Source of the DNA: Candidatus Babelota bacterium | GTDB lineage: Bacteria; Babelota; Babeliae; Babelales; Babelaceae | Length of the DNA: 64,000 nt | Direction: 5' to 3' | NCBI GenBank assembly: GCA_023379005.1 | Contig: JAMCTG010000005.1 | Span: 186,001-250,000 of the forward strand | Shown: one piece after another, positions 26,012 to 35,401 of the stretch | How the letters are laid out: the number at the start of each line of letters is the position of its first letter | Position numbering within the stretch: position 1 is the first letter of the stretch | The notes under the pieces: model-generated | The model's input: the letters and a program-made list of their open reading frames with translations, nothing else | Databases searched by the model: none | Told to the model about the DNA's origin: nothing | Position numbers and translations under genes: made by a program

Positions 26012-26992
26012 ATGCTTCATGAAAATCTTTTAAGTGTTATAGGAAACACTCCACTTGTAAAAGTAAAATTCGATTGTCCGGGACAAATTTTTGCAAAGCT
26101 TGAATATTTAAATCCAGGCGGTAGCGTAAAAGATCGTTCTGCTCTTTTTATGATAGAAGAAGCAGAACGCAAAGGAATTTTAAAACCAGGTGGGACAATA
26201 ATTGACGCTTCATCAGGTAATCAAGGCATTGCTGTGGCCATGATAGGAAAAATTAAAGGCTACAAAGTTATAATTACTGTTTCAGAAAAAATTAGTAAAG
26301 AAAAAATGGATACGTTACGTGCATATGGTGCACAATTAGTAATCTGTCCTTCAACAGAATTTGTAACAGATCCACAAAGTTATCACAGCCAAGCAGTTGA
26401 AATTCATAAAAATACTCCCAATTCTTTTATGCCAAATCAATATTTTAATCTTTCTAATTCTTTAGCACATTATACTTTGCTAGGGCCGGAAATTTGGAAA
26501 CAGACAAATGGAAAGATTACTCATTTTTTTGCAGCAGCAGGTACTGGCGGAACAGTAAGTGGCGCGGGTAAATATTTAAAAGAACAAAATCCGCAAATTA
26601 AAGTTATTGCTTTCGATAGCGTAAATTCATTTAGAGCAACTAATGGAAATCCTAAGCCATATAAATTAGAAGGTATTGGTGTAGATTTTGATTCACCAGT
26701 TTTAAATAAATCTATTATTGATGAATTTATCGGTGTGACTGATGATGATTCTATAGCAATGCTAAAAACATTGGCACAAGAACATGGACTTTTAGTAGGT
26801 CCTAGTAGCGGTGCAGTTGCATGCGGTGTTGCTCAATATGCAAAAAAACTTAAACCAAATGATTTAGCCGTTATGATTTTTGGGGATTCAGGAAGAGCTT
26901 ATTTGACCAAAAATTTTTATTCTGTTTCTCCTGAAAATTCTACTCTTATAAATCCTGTTAAGAAAGTTAAACAAACAGAACAAAGTTTTTAA
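26012..26992 (+). CDS. PLP-dependent cysteine synthase/cystathionine beta-synthase-like enzyme
   Basis: The protein has 326 residues of the fold-type II PLP family. The PLP lysine is in NPGGSVKDR, the substrate loop is DASSGNQGIA (a variant of TSGNTG), and the phosphate-binding glycine loop is AAGTGGTVSGAG. VGPSSGAVACG completes the site. Members make cysteine from O-acetylserine and sulphide or condense serine with homocysteine. The altered SSGNQ loop blurs which, so I give no symbol. It lies 26 bases after the ATP/ADP translocase and 15 bases before the PfpI-like gene. Confidence 0.9.
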   Translation: MLHENLLSVIGNTPLVKVKFDCPGQIFAKLEYLNPGGSVKDRSALFMIEEAERKGILKPGGTIIDASSGNQGIAVAMIGKIKGYKVIITVSEKISKEKMDTLRAYGAQLVICPSTEFVTDPQSYHSQAVEIHKNTPNSFMPNQYFNLSNSLAHYTLLGPEIWKQTNGKITHFFAAAGTGGTVSGAGKYLKEQNPQIKVIAFDSVNSFRATNGNPKPYKLEGIGVDFDSPVLNKSIIDEFIGVTDDDSIAMLKTLAQEHGLLVGPSSGAVACGVAQYAKKLKPNDLAVMIFGDSGRAYLTKNFYSVSPENSTLINPVKKVKQTEQSF

Positions 26993-27007
26993 AAAAAAGG
27001 AGAACTT

Positions 27008-27532
27008 ATGAAAGTAATTATACTTATTGTAGCAAGCCAAGGATATCAACCCATGGAATATGGTATTCCTAAAAAAGTTTTTGAACAATCTGGTGTAAAA
27101 GTAATAACTGCTAGCAATAAATCTGGCCAAGCAATTGCAAAAGATGGTTCGAAAACAAATGTTGATATAACAATAGATAAAATTAATCCAAAAAATTATG
27201 ACGGAATTTTTTTAATTGGTGGGCCTGGCGCTCTTGATAATTTAGACAATGAACTTGTTTATTCTAAGATGAAAGAAGCTGCAGCGGCAAACAAAGTTTT
27301 TGGAGCAATTTGTATTTCGCCAAGAATTTTGGCTAGCGCAGGTTTACTGAAAAATAAAAAAGCTACAGGTTGGGATGATGACGGAGAACTTGCGCAAGTT
27401 TTTAAAAAATATGGGGTTATAAAAACTAATCAAGATGTAGTAGTCGACGGAAATATTATTACAGCTACTGGACCAAGAGCAGCGGAACAATTTGCTCAAG
27501 CAATTCTTAATGCTTTGAAGAACAAAGGGTGA
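27008..27532 (+). CDS. DJ-1/PfpI family protein
   Basis: A 174-residue cytosolic protein of the DJ-1/PfpI fold (class I glutamine amidotransferase-like). The opening VIILIVASQGYQPMEYGIPKKVFEQ has the family glutamate after the first strand, FLIGGPGALDNL is the central turn, and the nucleophile elbow is GAICISPRILASAGLL. Members act as chaperones, glyoxalases or proteases, and the sequence does not settle which. GGAGAACTT precedes the ATG, and the final 26 bases overlap holB on the opposite strand. Confidence 0.9.
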   Translation: MKVIILIVASQGYQPMEYGIPKKVFEQSGVKVITASNKSGQAIAKDGSKTNVDITIDKINPKNYDGIFLIGGPGALDNLDNELVYSKMKEAAAANKVFGAICISPRILASAGLLKNKKATGWDDDGELAQVFKKYGVIKTNQDVVVDGNIITATGPRAAEQFAQAILNALKNKG

Positions 27533-28244
27533 GATATAAATTTTTCCAAAATAATTTATTACTTCCTGGCATAGGAAGTTTTCTTGATAAGTTTGTTACT
27601 TTTTGAAGTAAGTTAAGATTTTTTTGCACCGAATCAAAATTATTATTTGCCAATTCACTTTTATATTTTTGTTTTAATTTTAAAATTAAAACATCGATAA
27701 TCTCCTGGCAATCTCGTTCGTGAAATTTGTTATCGTCTAAAATTTTAATTAATTTTGATGCATTAAAATTATCAATATTTTCCAAAATAAAATTAGTCAA
27801 AATATTTTCATCTATATTAAAATTATCTTCTAAAATTTTAATTAAGCATCTGGATGAAATTGTTGGTAAAATTAAATCCTTTTTTTGGGCCAATAAAATA
27901 AAATGATAACCTGCTGGTGGCTCTTCTAAGGATTTTAATAAGCTATTTGCACAAAGTGGAGTTAAATAATCTGCTTTATCTAAAATAATAAAAAATTTTT
28001 CATCTACATTTAATTGAAGAGACATTTTTTTTATAATAACTTGTGTATCTTCAACAGTGTATTGATTTTCGGGTTGAGCCCAATAAACTGAATGATGCTG
28101 ATTGTTTTCAATTTGTTTGCAAATAGTACAAGTGTTGCCACAATTTTTATTACAAAAAATTGATTGAAGATAATTTTTTACTTCAGCAACAAGTTTGTCC
28201 CGACTTGCAACCCAGAGTTGCGCAGGATGAATATAATTGGCCAT
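27507..28244 (-). CDS. holB: DNA polymerase III delta-prime subunit
   Basis: A clamp-loader subunit of the replicative polymerase, 245 residues, shorter than the usual 300 or more. The zinc module CNKNCGNTCTIC, the sensor region FFIILDKADYLTPLCANSLLKSLEEPP and the SRC motif (TISSRCLIK) are all present. A Walker A loop is not visible, as often for delta-prime, and the N-terminal part of the ATPase fold is abbreviated (MANYIHPAQLWVASRDKLV). The start lies 61 bases inside tmk, so the two genes are coupled. The pairing of tmk with holB is common in bacteria. Confidence 0.88.
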   Translation of the reverse strand: MANYIHPAQLWVASRDKLVAEVKNYLQSIFCNKNCGNTCTICKQIENNQHHSVYWAQPENQYTVEDTQVIIKKMSLQLNVDEKFFIILDKADYLTPLCANSLLKSLEEPPAGYHFILLAQKKDLILPTISSRCLIKILEDNFNIDENILTNFILENIDNFNASKLIKILDDNKFHERDCQEIIDVLILKLKQKYKSELANNNFDSVQKNLNLLQKVTNLSRKLPMPGSNKLFWKNLYLTLCSSKH

Positions 28245-28872
28245 AACTAATCTGTTTTAATATGATGTTTAATGCGTAGTTTAAAAGAACGTCTTTATCA
28301 TTTTTTGCATCGATCTCATATACATTTAAACGATTTTTGAAAATTTTTTCAAATCCATCAATCACTTTGTAAAAGAAAAATGATTGCTCTTTTTCAAATG
28401 ATGTAAGATTATCTCTTGTTTTCATTAGGCGAGCAATTGCAGTTTCATAATCAATTTTTAAATATAATGTAAAATCAGGATTAACTCCTTGCATTGCCCA
28501 AGAATTTATTGCCGCCAACATATTTACATCCAAGCCACGTCCATATCCTTGATATGCAATTGATGAATCAGAAAGTCTGTCTGAAATAACAATTTTTTTT
28601 GCTGTTAATGCTGGAATAATAATGTCTTGAAAATGTTGTGCCCTATCTGCTGCAAATAATAAAAATTCAGATTTGCATGTTAAATCAAAATCTCTTTCAT
28701 GCAATATTTGTCTTAAATTTTTGCCCAGTTTTGTAGAACCGGGTTCTTTGGTCAGAACAACATCATATTTTAATTCTTTTAAATTTTCATATAAAGAATT
28801 GGCCAATGTAGATTTGCCTGAACCATCGATCCCTTCGATTGAGATCAAGATTCCTTTTTGTAATTTATTCAT
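28183..28872 (-). CDS. tmk: Thymidylate kinase
   Basis: It phosphorylates dTMP to dTDP for DNA synthesis. The P-loop is EGIDGSGKSTLA (about 13-24), followed by TKEPGSTKLGKNLRQIL and the DRLSDSSIAYQGYGRGL substrate segment, all typical. Its 229 residues are slightly longer than most because the tail (YSSCATLGCKSGQTCC) runs through the overlap with holB. The GGGG ribosome-binding site lies in a small hairpin described separately. The tmk-holB pair is on the minus strand. Confidence 0.95.
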   Translation of the reverse strand: MNKLQKGILISIEGIDGSGKSTLANSLYENLKELKYDVVLTKEPGSTKLGKNLRQILHERDFDLTCKSEFLLFAADRAQHFQDIIIPALTAKKIVISDRLSDSSIAYQGYGRGLDVNMLAAINSWAMQGVNPDFTLYLKIDYETAIARLMKTRDNLTSFEKEQSFFFYKVIDGFEKIFKNRLNVYEIDAKNDKDVLLNYALNIILKQISYGQLYSSCATLGCKSGQTCC

Positions 28873-28881
28873 ATATTTGTT

Positions 28882-28896
28882 CCCCAGAATCCGGGG
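28882..28896 (-). promoter_or_regulatory. Small hairpin covering the tmk ribosome-binding site
   Basis: On the minus strand CCCC-GGATTCT-GGGG precedes the tmk ATG, and the GGGG arm is the only Shine-Dalgarno-like sequence, nine bases before the start. If formed, the stem would hide it. Four pairs is short, so regulation is only a possibility. Confidence 0.25.
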
Positions 28897-28942
28897 TCCC
28901 TATTTTTCCAAAAAATAACTTTAACTTTAATATAATTTTTTT

Positions 28943-30130
28943 TTAGAAAAATGATATTTTTTTATACAATTTCCATTTTTCCTGAACCTTCAGATTCGGT
29001 CTCTTCGGCTTTTCGTTTGCTTTTTTTGTCGATTCTTTCGCTGTCTCATTTTCAAACAGTCTATAAAAAGTTTTCTTTAAATTTTCAAAATATTCATCGA
29101 ATAACTTTTGATCAAAATTTTGTGGAATTATTTCTATTTTCAGTTTTTGATCAAAATATGGATTAACAGTTTTAAGACCTTTAAAACCATATTTGATAAA
29201 CATTTGAACTAAATGTCTTGCATGATTTAAACCTATATATAAACAGATATTTTTGTATCTACTTTCAAAGTTATTTATTATTTCAATAAAATATCTTGTA
29301 TCAGCATAAAATTTATTTACTGGTTTGATCATTAAATTATAAAAATATTTATATTTTTGAGTTGCGTCTTTCGTAGTATTTTCTTGTTCAATCAATTTTG
29401 TAATTAATTCTGCAAGTGAAGAGTTTTCATTAAAATCCGTTAAAATAGTCGAATAATATTTTTTAATTTTTTTAAATGCATTTTCATAATTTTTAAATTG
29501 CTCTTCAATTACTATATATAAAGGACTTTGTTTTGTTCTGTCAGCAATTGATTTAAGTTGATTATAAAATATGTCCAAAAAATTATTATACTGTGAAAAT
29601 GTAACAAAGAGTTTTCCAGAATATTTTTCTTTAAAACTTTTAAATTCAGAAGAATTTTTAAAATCTTGTATATTTTCTCGATTTAATTTTTTTAATAATT
29701 GCCCTAAATTTATAAAGTAAGCTGTAAGTCTTTTTAAAGAACTAATACGAGGATCGGCTGCTTGAAAATCAATAGGAAAATTTGAATTTTTAAATTTAAT
29801 ATTATAATCCAAGAACATCTTAATTAATGGGTCTACACCCCGGGGATCTCCAGCTAAAAAGGATATCCCTCTGATTTTATATTCTTCAAAATATGCTTTG
29901 GAAACTTCATACATAAATTTTATTTTTGGTAAATTTTTGTTTTCGATATCCTGAAAAATTCCGTCAAGCATTTTTTGGCCAGTTTGTCTTATTAGTGAAG
30001 AATGAATGTGAACGTCTGAAATTATTAGCAATTTTTCTGAATTTTTTTGTAAATAATAATATTCAAAAAAAGATTGAAGACTTGAAAAATAGCAAACTAA
30101 TAAAACTATTTTTATTTTGTTAACTAACAT
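28943..30130 (-). CDS. Exported protein of unknown family, paralogue A
   Basis: The protein has 395 residues with a signal peptide (MLVNKIKIVLLVCYFSSLQS) followed by FFEYYYLQKNSEKLLIISDVHIHSSL. The next gene encodes a close paralogue. Shared landmarks are LLIISD(V/D)H, RQTGQKM(L/F), DPRGVD, NFPI(D/E)F.(A/P)ADPR, then a helical middle and a late LYIGLNHARHLVQMF segment; the tail is basic and charged. The IGLxHARHL motif with its preceding strand is reminiscent of the GxH region of TraB/ChaN-like proteins, but I would not assign that. Role unknown; exported. Confidence 0.78.
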   Translation of the reverse strand: MLVNKIKIVLLVCYFSSLQSFFEYYYLQKNSEKLLIISDVHIHSSLIRQTGQKMLDGIFQDIENKNLPKIKFMYEVSKAYFEEYKIRGISFLAGDPRGVDPLIKMFLDYNIKFKNSNFPIDFQAADPRISSLKRLTAYFINLGQLLKKLNRENIQDFKNSSEFKSFKEKYSGKLFVTFSQYNNFLDIFYNQLKSIADRTKQSPLYIVIEEQFKNYENAFKKIKKYYSTILTDFNENSSLAELITKLIEQENTTKDATQKYKYFYNLMIKPVNKFYADTRYFIEIINNFESRYKNICLYIGLNHARHLVQMFIKYGFKGLKTVNPYFDQKLKIEIIPQNFDQKLFDEYFENLKKTFYRLFENETAKESTKKANEKPKRPNLKVQEKWKLYKKISFF

Positions 30131-30163
30131 TTAATATCCTAAATTTAAATATTAAAGTAATAA

Positions 30164-31312
30164 TTATTGAACTTCCTCTTTTCCTGCAGCCTGTCCCTCA
30201 GTTTTTTCTTTTTTTTCAAATAACTTATAAAAAGTTTTTTTAAGTTGATCTAAATAATCATCAAGTAATTTTGTATCGAAATCTTCTTGTGGTAAGGTCA
30301 TTTGTAAAGCTTGTGCATCAAAATATGGGCTAGAATTCGTTTCTATAATTTTAAAATGATATTTTAAGAACATATCGACTAAATGCCTTGCATGCCTTAA
30401 TCCTATAAATACACAAATCCCTTTATAACCTTTTAAAAAACTACTTCTTATATCACTAAAATATTTAGCATCTACATAAAATTTATTGACAGAATTTAAA
30501 ATAAATTCATAAAGATATTTTCTTTTCTTCTGCGCATCGCTAGTTGTTTGTTCTTCCTCAATTAATTTTGTAATAATTTTTTTAATCGGCGAGTTCTGGT
30601 TAAAAGTAGGATTTGCATTAAAAAAGCTTGCAAAAAATTCTTTATATTTTTCTAAAAAAGTTTCATATGATTTGAGCTGTTCATTGATAATTGGATTTTT
30701 TACTTTTTCCTTCATAATCTTTAATAATTTGTGGTTAAAATCTAAAAATTCTTGTAAATCCGAAAACTTAGGCGGAAGGTCTAAAGAATATATTTCTTTA
30801 AATTTTATAAATTCATCAGAATTTTTAAAATCAATAACATTTTTTTGCATCAAATTTGCTAGTAAATCTCTCAATTTAAGAAAATAAGCTGGTAAAGTTT
30901 GAAATACTGGTTCTCTGGGGTCAGCTGGTAGAAATTCTATAGGAAAATTTGAATTCTCATATTTAATATTATAATCCATAAAGAGTTTCACTAATTGATC
31001 GACACCTCGAGGATCTGTCTTGAGAAAAGCATCTCCATATTCTTTATATAAAGCTAAGTCACTTTTAGAACTTTCATACACAAATTTAATTTTCGGAAGA
31101 TCTTTATTTTCTAAATCCTTAAATATTTCCTCGAACATTTTTTGCCCAGTTTTTCTGATTAAAGTATCACGCTTATGATCATCAGAAATTATCAGTAATT
31201 TGTTTCCGCGTTTATTTTCCAACAGATAATATTCTAAAAAAGCTTGTATTCTCGCAGAAAAACAAAAGATTTGTAATAAAATTAATAATTTTTTATTATT
31301 AACTAATAACAT
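30164..31312 (-). CDS. Exported protein of unknown family, paralogue B
   Basis: A 382-residue paralogue of the downstream gene, with a signal peptide (MLLVNNKKLLILLQIFCFSARIQA) and the shared order FLEYYLLENKRGNKLLIISDDH, RKTGQKMFEEIF, DPRGVDQLVKLFMDYNIK, NFPIEFLPADPR, and late VFIGLRHARHLVDMFLKY. It lies 33 bases upstream of its paralogue in the same orientation, so they arose by tandem duplication and are probably co-transcribed. The tail (KKEKTEGQAAGKEEVQ) is low-complexity and charged. The histidines in SD(V/D)H and H-A-R-H are conserved in both, so they may be functional, for example as metal ligands. Confidence 0.78.
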   Translation of the reverse strand: MLLVNNKKLLILLQIFCFSARIQAFLEYYLLENKRGNKLLIISDDHKRDTLIRKTGQKMFEEIFKDLENKDLPKIKFVYESSKSDLALYKEYGDAFLKTDPRGVDQLVKLFMDYNIKYENSNFPIEFLPADPREPVFQTLPAYFLKLRDLLANLMQKNVIDFKNSDEFIKFKEIYSLDLPPKFSDLQEFLDFNHKLLKIMKEKVKNPIINEQLKSYETFLEKYKEFFASFFNANPTFNQNSPIKKIITKLIEEEQTTSDAQKKRKYLYEFILNSVNKFYVDAKYFSDIRSSFLKGYKGICVFIGLRHARHLVDMFLKYHFKIIETNSSPYFDAQALQMTLPQEDFDTKLLDDYLDQLKKTFYKLFEKKEKTEGQAAGKEEVQ

Positions 31313-31412
31313 TTATAACTCCTCAATTTAGTTTTATAATACAAAAGTAATTTTATATTTGTCAATTGATTGAAGATAAATTTAAAATAATAACTCACAA
31401 TAGAGAATAATT

Positions 31413-31598
31413 ATGAAAAAAGTTTTTATTGAACCTGGATGCATAACATGCGGTGCTTGCGAATTTGTTTGCCCACAAGTTTTTGAAGTTACTGATATAT
31501 CGCATATAAAAAAAGATGCCGATCTAGATAAAAATAAAGATCTAATTAAGCTAGCTGCAATGTCCTGCCCGGTAAATGTAATTAAATTTGAAGAATAA
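31413..31598 (+). CDS. Single-cluster ferredoxin
   Basis: A 61-residue [4Fe-4S] ferredoxin: PGCITCGACEFVCP near the N-terminus and MSCPVNVIKF near the C-terminus supply the cluster cysteines, as in monocluster Fd of the Bacillus or Thermotoga type. It is a soluble electron carrier. It sits 20 bases before the acyl-CoA ligase-like gene and may be co-transcribed, although no redox enzyme partner is in the window. Confidence 0.93.
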   Translation: MKKVFIEPGCITCGACEFVCPQVFEVTDISHIKKDADLDKNKDLIKLAAMSCPVNVIKFEE

Positions 31599-31618
31599 AA
31601 TTAATAAGAGGAAGTAGA

Positions 31619-33172
31619 ATGCAAGCAGAACAACAAAAATTTAACAGACTGTATAAAGAAATTTTTGATCATAACCAGATAATGTTTGTAGGCAAATTAT
31701 TACAAAGGGCAGCAAAAAAATGGCCGACAAATATTGCCGTAATTTGCCAGGACAAAAAAATTACTTATGAAGAGCTTTATTTAAGATCTGTTGATCTATC
31801 AATATACTTTAAGTCTTTAGGTTTATCTGCCCGAGACCGAGTTATATTATATTATGAAAATTCGATTGAATTTTATGTTGGTTATTTCGGAGCTTGGCAA
31901 TGCGGGGCTGTTGTTGCTGCATTAAATGTTTTTTTAAAAGAAGCTGAACTCGAACACGTTATAAAAGACTGTCAACCTAAAATAATTATCACATCCAAAA
32001 ATTTAAAAGAAAAAACAGAAGCTGCATTAAAAGCTATTCAATTAGATATAAAAATATTTTCGGAAATAGATGTAGAAAAAAATATTTCTCAGGAAATTGC
32101 AAAAGATTTTAAGGTAGAAAAAATAGAACCTGATGAAATGGCCGCTTTACTTTACACATCCGGAACAACTGGAATGCCAAAAGGGGTAATGCTAAGCTCA
32201 AAAAATATTTTAACAAATGTAATTCAGGGCATTGCAAAATTAGATGTTTCACCAAAAGATCGCGTTTACTGTGCGCTGCCATTATTTCATGCTATCGTAC
32301 AAAATAGCTGCATTTGGGGCATTTGTTTTTTAGGTGGAACCGTAATTGTAATTCCCAAAATTGATCGCCGATATATAAGACAAGGTCTAGAGCATAAACC
32401 ATCTGTTATGGTAGGAGTTCCAGCTCTGTTTGGCCTATTTTGCTTAATGAAAGATTTAAATTTTGATTTCGTAAGATTTTTCTTCAGTGGCGGAGATGCA
32501 TTGCCTGATAAAATTCGTCAAATGTTTTCATTAATTTATAGAAGAAAAATTTGTAATGGTTATGGACTTACTGAAACCACACCATTGGTTTGTGTTGACA
32601 TGGATGATGTAAATAAACCAACAGATACAGTTGGCAGACCTGTTCAAGGAGTTGAAATTAAAGTCACAGACGAATTTGGAGATGAAATTAATCCAGAAAA
32701 TGTAGGTACTCTTTGGGTGAAAGGCGACAATGTCATGCTCGGATACTATAATGCTCCGGAAGCTACAAAAAAAATTCTTGTCGATGGTTGGTTAAACACT
32801 GGAGACCTTGGTTACATAGATAAAAACGGAAAAATTGTTTTAACTGGCAGAGAAAAAGATCTAATCGTTCAAAAAGGAATAAAAATTTATCCACAAGAAG
32901 TTGAAAATGTGATCATGTCTTATCCAAGTGTAATACAAGTTGGTGTTATAGGATTAGATGTAAAAACTGATGGACAAGTTCCTGTTGCATTTATTTCAGT
33001 AAGAGATCTAAATGAACCAGATCTTGAGCAAAAAATAAGAGATCTGTGCATACGCAGTCTAGCTCCATATAAAGTTCCTAGACAATACATCTTCAAAAAA
33101 GAATTACCCACAACCTCTACAGGTAAAGTAGATAAAAAAGTGTTGAGAGCAGAATTAAATCAGGATAAATAA
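31619..33172 (+). CDS. AMP-binding acyl-CoA ligase-like enzyme
   Basis: A 517-residue member of the ANL superfamily: ALLYTSGTTGMPKGVMLS is the phosphate loop, NGYGLTETTPLV follows, then NTGDLGYIDKNGKIVLTGREKDLI and the C-terminal TSTGKVDKKVLR lysine. These enzymes activate a carboxylate as acyl-AMP and pass it to CoA; the overall pattern is closest to long-chain fatty acid-CoA ligases. A cell that imports host lipids could use it to activate fatty acids for phospholipids. GAGGAAGTAG lies before the ATG. The next gene begins two bases after its stop. Confidence 0.92.
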   Translation: MQAEQQKFNRLYKEIFDHNQIMFVGKLLQRAAKKWPTNIAVICQDKKITYEELYLRSVDLSIYFKSLGLSARDRVILYYENSIEFYVGYFGAWQCGAVVAALNVFLKEAELEHVIKDCQPKIIITSKNLKEKTEAALKAIQLDIKIFSEIDVEKNISQEIAKDFKVEKIEPDEMAALLYTSGTTGMPKGVMLSSKNILTNVIQGIAKLDVSPKDRVYCALPLFHAIVQNSCIWGICFLGGTVIVIPKIDRRYIRQGLEHKPSVMVGVPALFGLFCLMKDLNFDFVRFFFSGGDALPDKIRQMFSLIYRRKICNGYGLTETTPLVCVDMDDVNKPTDTVGRPVQGVEIKVTDEFGDEINPENVGTLWVKGDNVMLGYYNAPEATKKILVDGWLNTGDLGYIDKNGKIVLTGREKDLIVQKGIKIYPQEVENVIMSYPSVIQVGVIGLDVKTDGQVPVAFISVRDLNEPDLEQKIRDLCIRSLAPYKVPRQYIFKKELPTTSTGKVDKKVLRAELNQDK

Positions 33173-33174
33173 AT

Positions 33175-34284
33175 TTGAAAATAAAAATTTTACATATCAT
33201 TTCTAGTTTAAAAATTGGTGGCGCAGAACAGGTTTTATACCAAATGCTTGGAAATTTAAATGAATATGAACATAAAGTTTTATTTTTTCATGATGGCCCA
33301 TTTAGAGAAAAAATAAATGCATTAGGAATAGAAACAGTACAAATTAAAGGTCTAATTTGCAAATATGATCCAATTTTTATATTTAATATTTTAAAAAATA
33401 TCATTATTTTTAAGCCGAATGTAATTCATGCATCACTTTGGGCAGCAAATTTCTTTGCAAGAATTTTTGGTAAAATTTTAAAAATTCCTGTTCTTGGCGT
33501 AATTCACATTGTGCCGGAACATGATGGAAAATTTAGAAATTTTTTAGATAAAATTTCCTTAAGTCTGACTGACGAGGTTGTTGCAGTGAGTGACAGTGTG
33601 CACGATTCTTTAATTAATAATAAATTTATAAAAAATAAAGAAATTAAAGTTATCAAAAATGGAATAAACAGTTTTTCATTACTTCAAAAAGGAATGTCAG
33701 AAAAAATATCGAGATCAGAATTAAATTTAGATGAAAATAATTTTGTTATTGCTAATGTAGGTCGTTTTGTAAAGCACAAAAATCAGGATCTTTTAATTAA
33801 AAGTTTTTACGAACTTTTTCAAGTTCATAATGAAGCAAGACTTGTTTTATTAGGAATTGGTCCCGAATTGAATAATCTAAAAAAATTTGTAAATGAATTA
33901 AATTTAAATAACTATGTTCAATTTATTGTTGGTCAACCTGCATATAAATATTATCCAATTTTTGATTGTTTTGTTTTGCCATCTTCATTTGAAGGACTTT
34001 CAATTTCTTTGCTTGAAGCATTAAGTTTTGGTTTACCATGTATAGTGACAGAAAATAATCGCGGACATGATGTTTTAAAGCATAATCAAACAGGAATTAT
34101 AATTAATGAAAATGTAAATGATCTTACAGAAAATTTAATAAAATTGATTGAAGATAAAAATTTGTATTCACAATTAAGTGTAAATGGACAAAAACTAGTT
34201 AAAGAAGAATATGATTTTGAAACTATGATAAATAGTTATAAGAAAGTAATTAATAATTTAGTAATAAAAAAGGCTCATATATGA
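33175..34284 (+). CDS. GT4-family glycosyltransferase
   Basis: A 369-residue retaining glycosyltransferase of the GT-B fold. Its N-terminal domain starts KILHIISSLKIGGAEQVLYQML, close to the opening of the enzyme at 18600. The donor domain shows NVGRFVKHKNQDLLI, LLGIGPELNNLKK, and the E-x7-E motif in FEGLSISLLEALSFGLPCI. Translation begins at TTG, two bases after the ligase stop, with AGGA in the stop region as ribosome-binding site. Its last bases overlap the NagZ start (ATGA). Acceptor unknown; envelope glycan or lipid glycosylation is likely. Confidence 0.88.
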   Translation: MKIKILHIISSLKIGGAEQVLYQMLGNLNEYEHKVLFFHDGPFREKINALGIETVQIKGLICKYDPIFIFNILKNIIIFKPNVIHASLWAANFFARIFGKILKIPVLGVIHIVPEHDGKFRNFLDKISLSLTDEVVAVSDSVHDSLINNKFIKNKEIKVIKNGINSFSLLQKGMSEKISRSELNLDENNFVIANVGRFVKHKNQDLLIKSFYELFQVHNEARLVLLGIGPELNNLKKFVNELNLNNYVQFIVGQPAYKYYPIFDCFVLPSSFEGLSISLLEALSFGLPCIVTENNRGHDVLKHNQTGIIINENVNDLTENLIKLIEDKNLYSQLSVNGQKLVKEEYDFETMINSYKKVINNLVIKKAHI

Positions 34285-35357
34285 TTTTAAATTTATTGTT
34301 ATTTTGTTTAATTTTTTCTATGAAAGCCCAAGAAGAATCTTGGGAACAAAATCTATTAAATAAAATGACCCTGCAAGAAAAAATTGCACAATTGTTTGTG
34401 ATACGAGTAAATTATAATTCTAGCCCAGATGAATTTAATTATATAAAAAAATTAGTATCAGAAATTGGAGTTGGAGGAATTATTCCACTCAAAAGAGGAA
34501 CTGTAGAAATTCATAAAAAAATTTTAAAAGAATTACATTCTTGTTCAAAATATCCTTTAATTGTTATGCAAGATGCTGAATGGGGCATGCAAATGCGTTT
34601 AAAAGATTTAGCTCCATTTGCGATGGCTGGTGAAATGATAAGAATAGATGAAGAAGATAGATACGAAAAAATTTATGAATGGTCCCGTGCAATTGCAAAA
34701 GAATGCAAAGAATTGGGTGTACATATGAATCTAGCTCCAGTTGTTGATGTTAATAATAATCCCAAAAATCCTGTTATTGGAATAAGATCATTTAGCGATG
34801 ACCCTTATGAGGTGACAAAATGCGCTTATTATTTTATAAAGGGACATCATGATGAAAATGTTTTAACTTGTATCAAACATTTTCCAGGTCATGGAGATAC
34901 AACTGTAGATTCTCATATTGCCTTGCCGATAATTGTGCATGATATTGACCATTTAAATAAAGTTGAATTGGTTCCATTTAAGGAATTAATAAAGGCGGCT
35001 GATGCTGTAATGACAGCCCATATTTATTTGCCAAAATTAGAACAAGAAAATAATGTGCCGGCATCATTGTCTTATGCAATTACAACAGAACTTTTACAGA
35101 ATCAATTGGAATGTAAAAGCCTCATAATTACTGATGCTCTAGATATGGGGGCAATTACAATGGGATGTGGACCAGATGAAGCCGCTGAAAAAGCCTTTTT
35201 GGCAGGGGCAGATATCCTTCTTTGCTGCGAAGATGTAATTGGCGGAATTAAAAAAATTGAAGAATTAATCAAAAATAACAGGGTAAATGAACAAGAATTG
35301 GATAGAAGAGTTATGAAAATCTTAACTATCAAAAAAGAGCGTAAATTAACAAATTGA
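34281..35357 (+). CDS. nagZ: Exported beta-N-acetylhexosaminidase (GH3, NagZ-like)
   Basis: A 358-residue glycoside hydrolase family 3 enzyme that removes N-acetylglucosamine from muropeptides. The NagZ signature is clear as CIKHFPGHGDTTVDSHIALP near residue 200, and the nucleophile is D285 in SLIITDALDMGAI. Unlike cytosolic Gram-negative NagZ, it starts with a hydrophobic signal-like stretch (MILNLLLFCLIFSMKA), so it probably works in the periplasm, as in Bacillus. Its ATG overlaps the glycosyltransferase stop by four bases, which suggests coupling of glycan synthesis and turnover. Confidence 0.92.
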   Translation: MILNLLLFCLIFSMKAQEESWEQNLLNKMTLQEKIAQLFVIRVNYNSSPDEFNYIKKLVSEIGVGGIIPLKRGTVEIHKKILKELHSCSKYPLIVMQDAEWGMQMRLKDLAPFAMAGEMIRIDEEDRYEKIYEWSRAIAKECKELGVHMNLAPVVDVNNNPKNPVIGIRSFSDDPYEVTKCAYYFIKGHHDENVLTCIKHFPGHGDTTVDSHIALPIIVHDIDHLNKVELVPFKELIKAADAVMTAHIYLPKLEQENNVPASLSYAITTELLQNQLECKSLIITDALDMGAITMGCGPDEAAEKAFLAGADILLCCEDVIGGIKKIEELIKNNRVNEQELDRRVMKILTIKKERKLTN

Positions 35358-35401
35358 AATAAAATATAAATGTGATATACTTATAAAATATGGAGAAAAC
35401 T

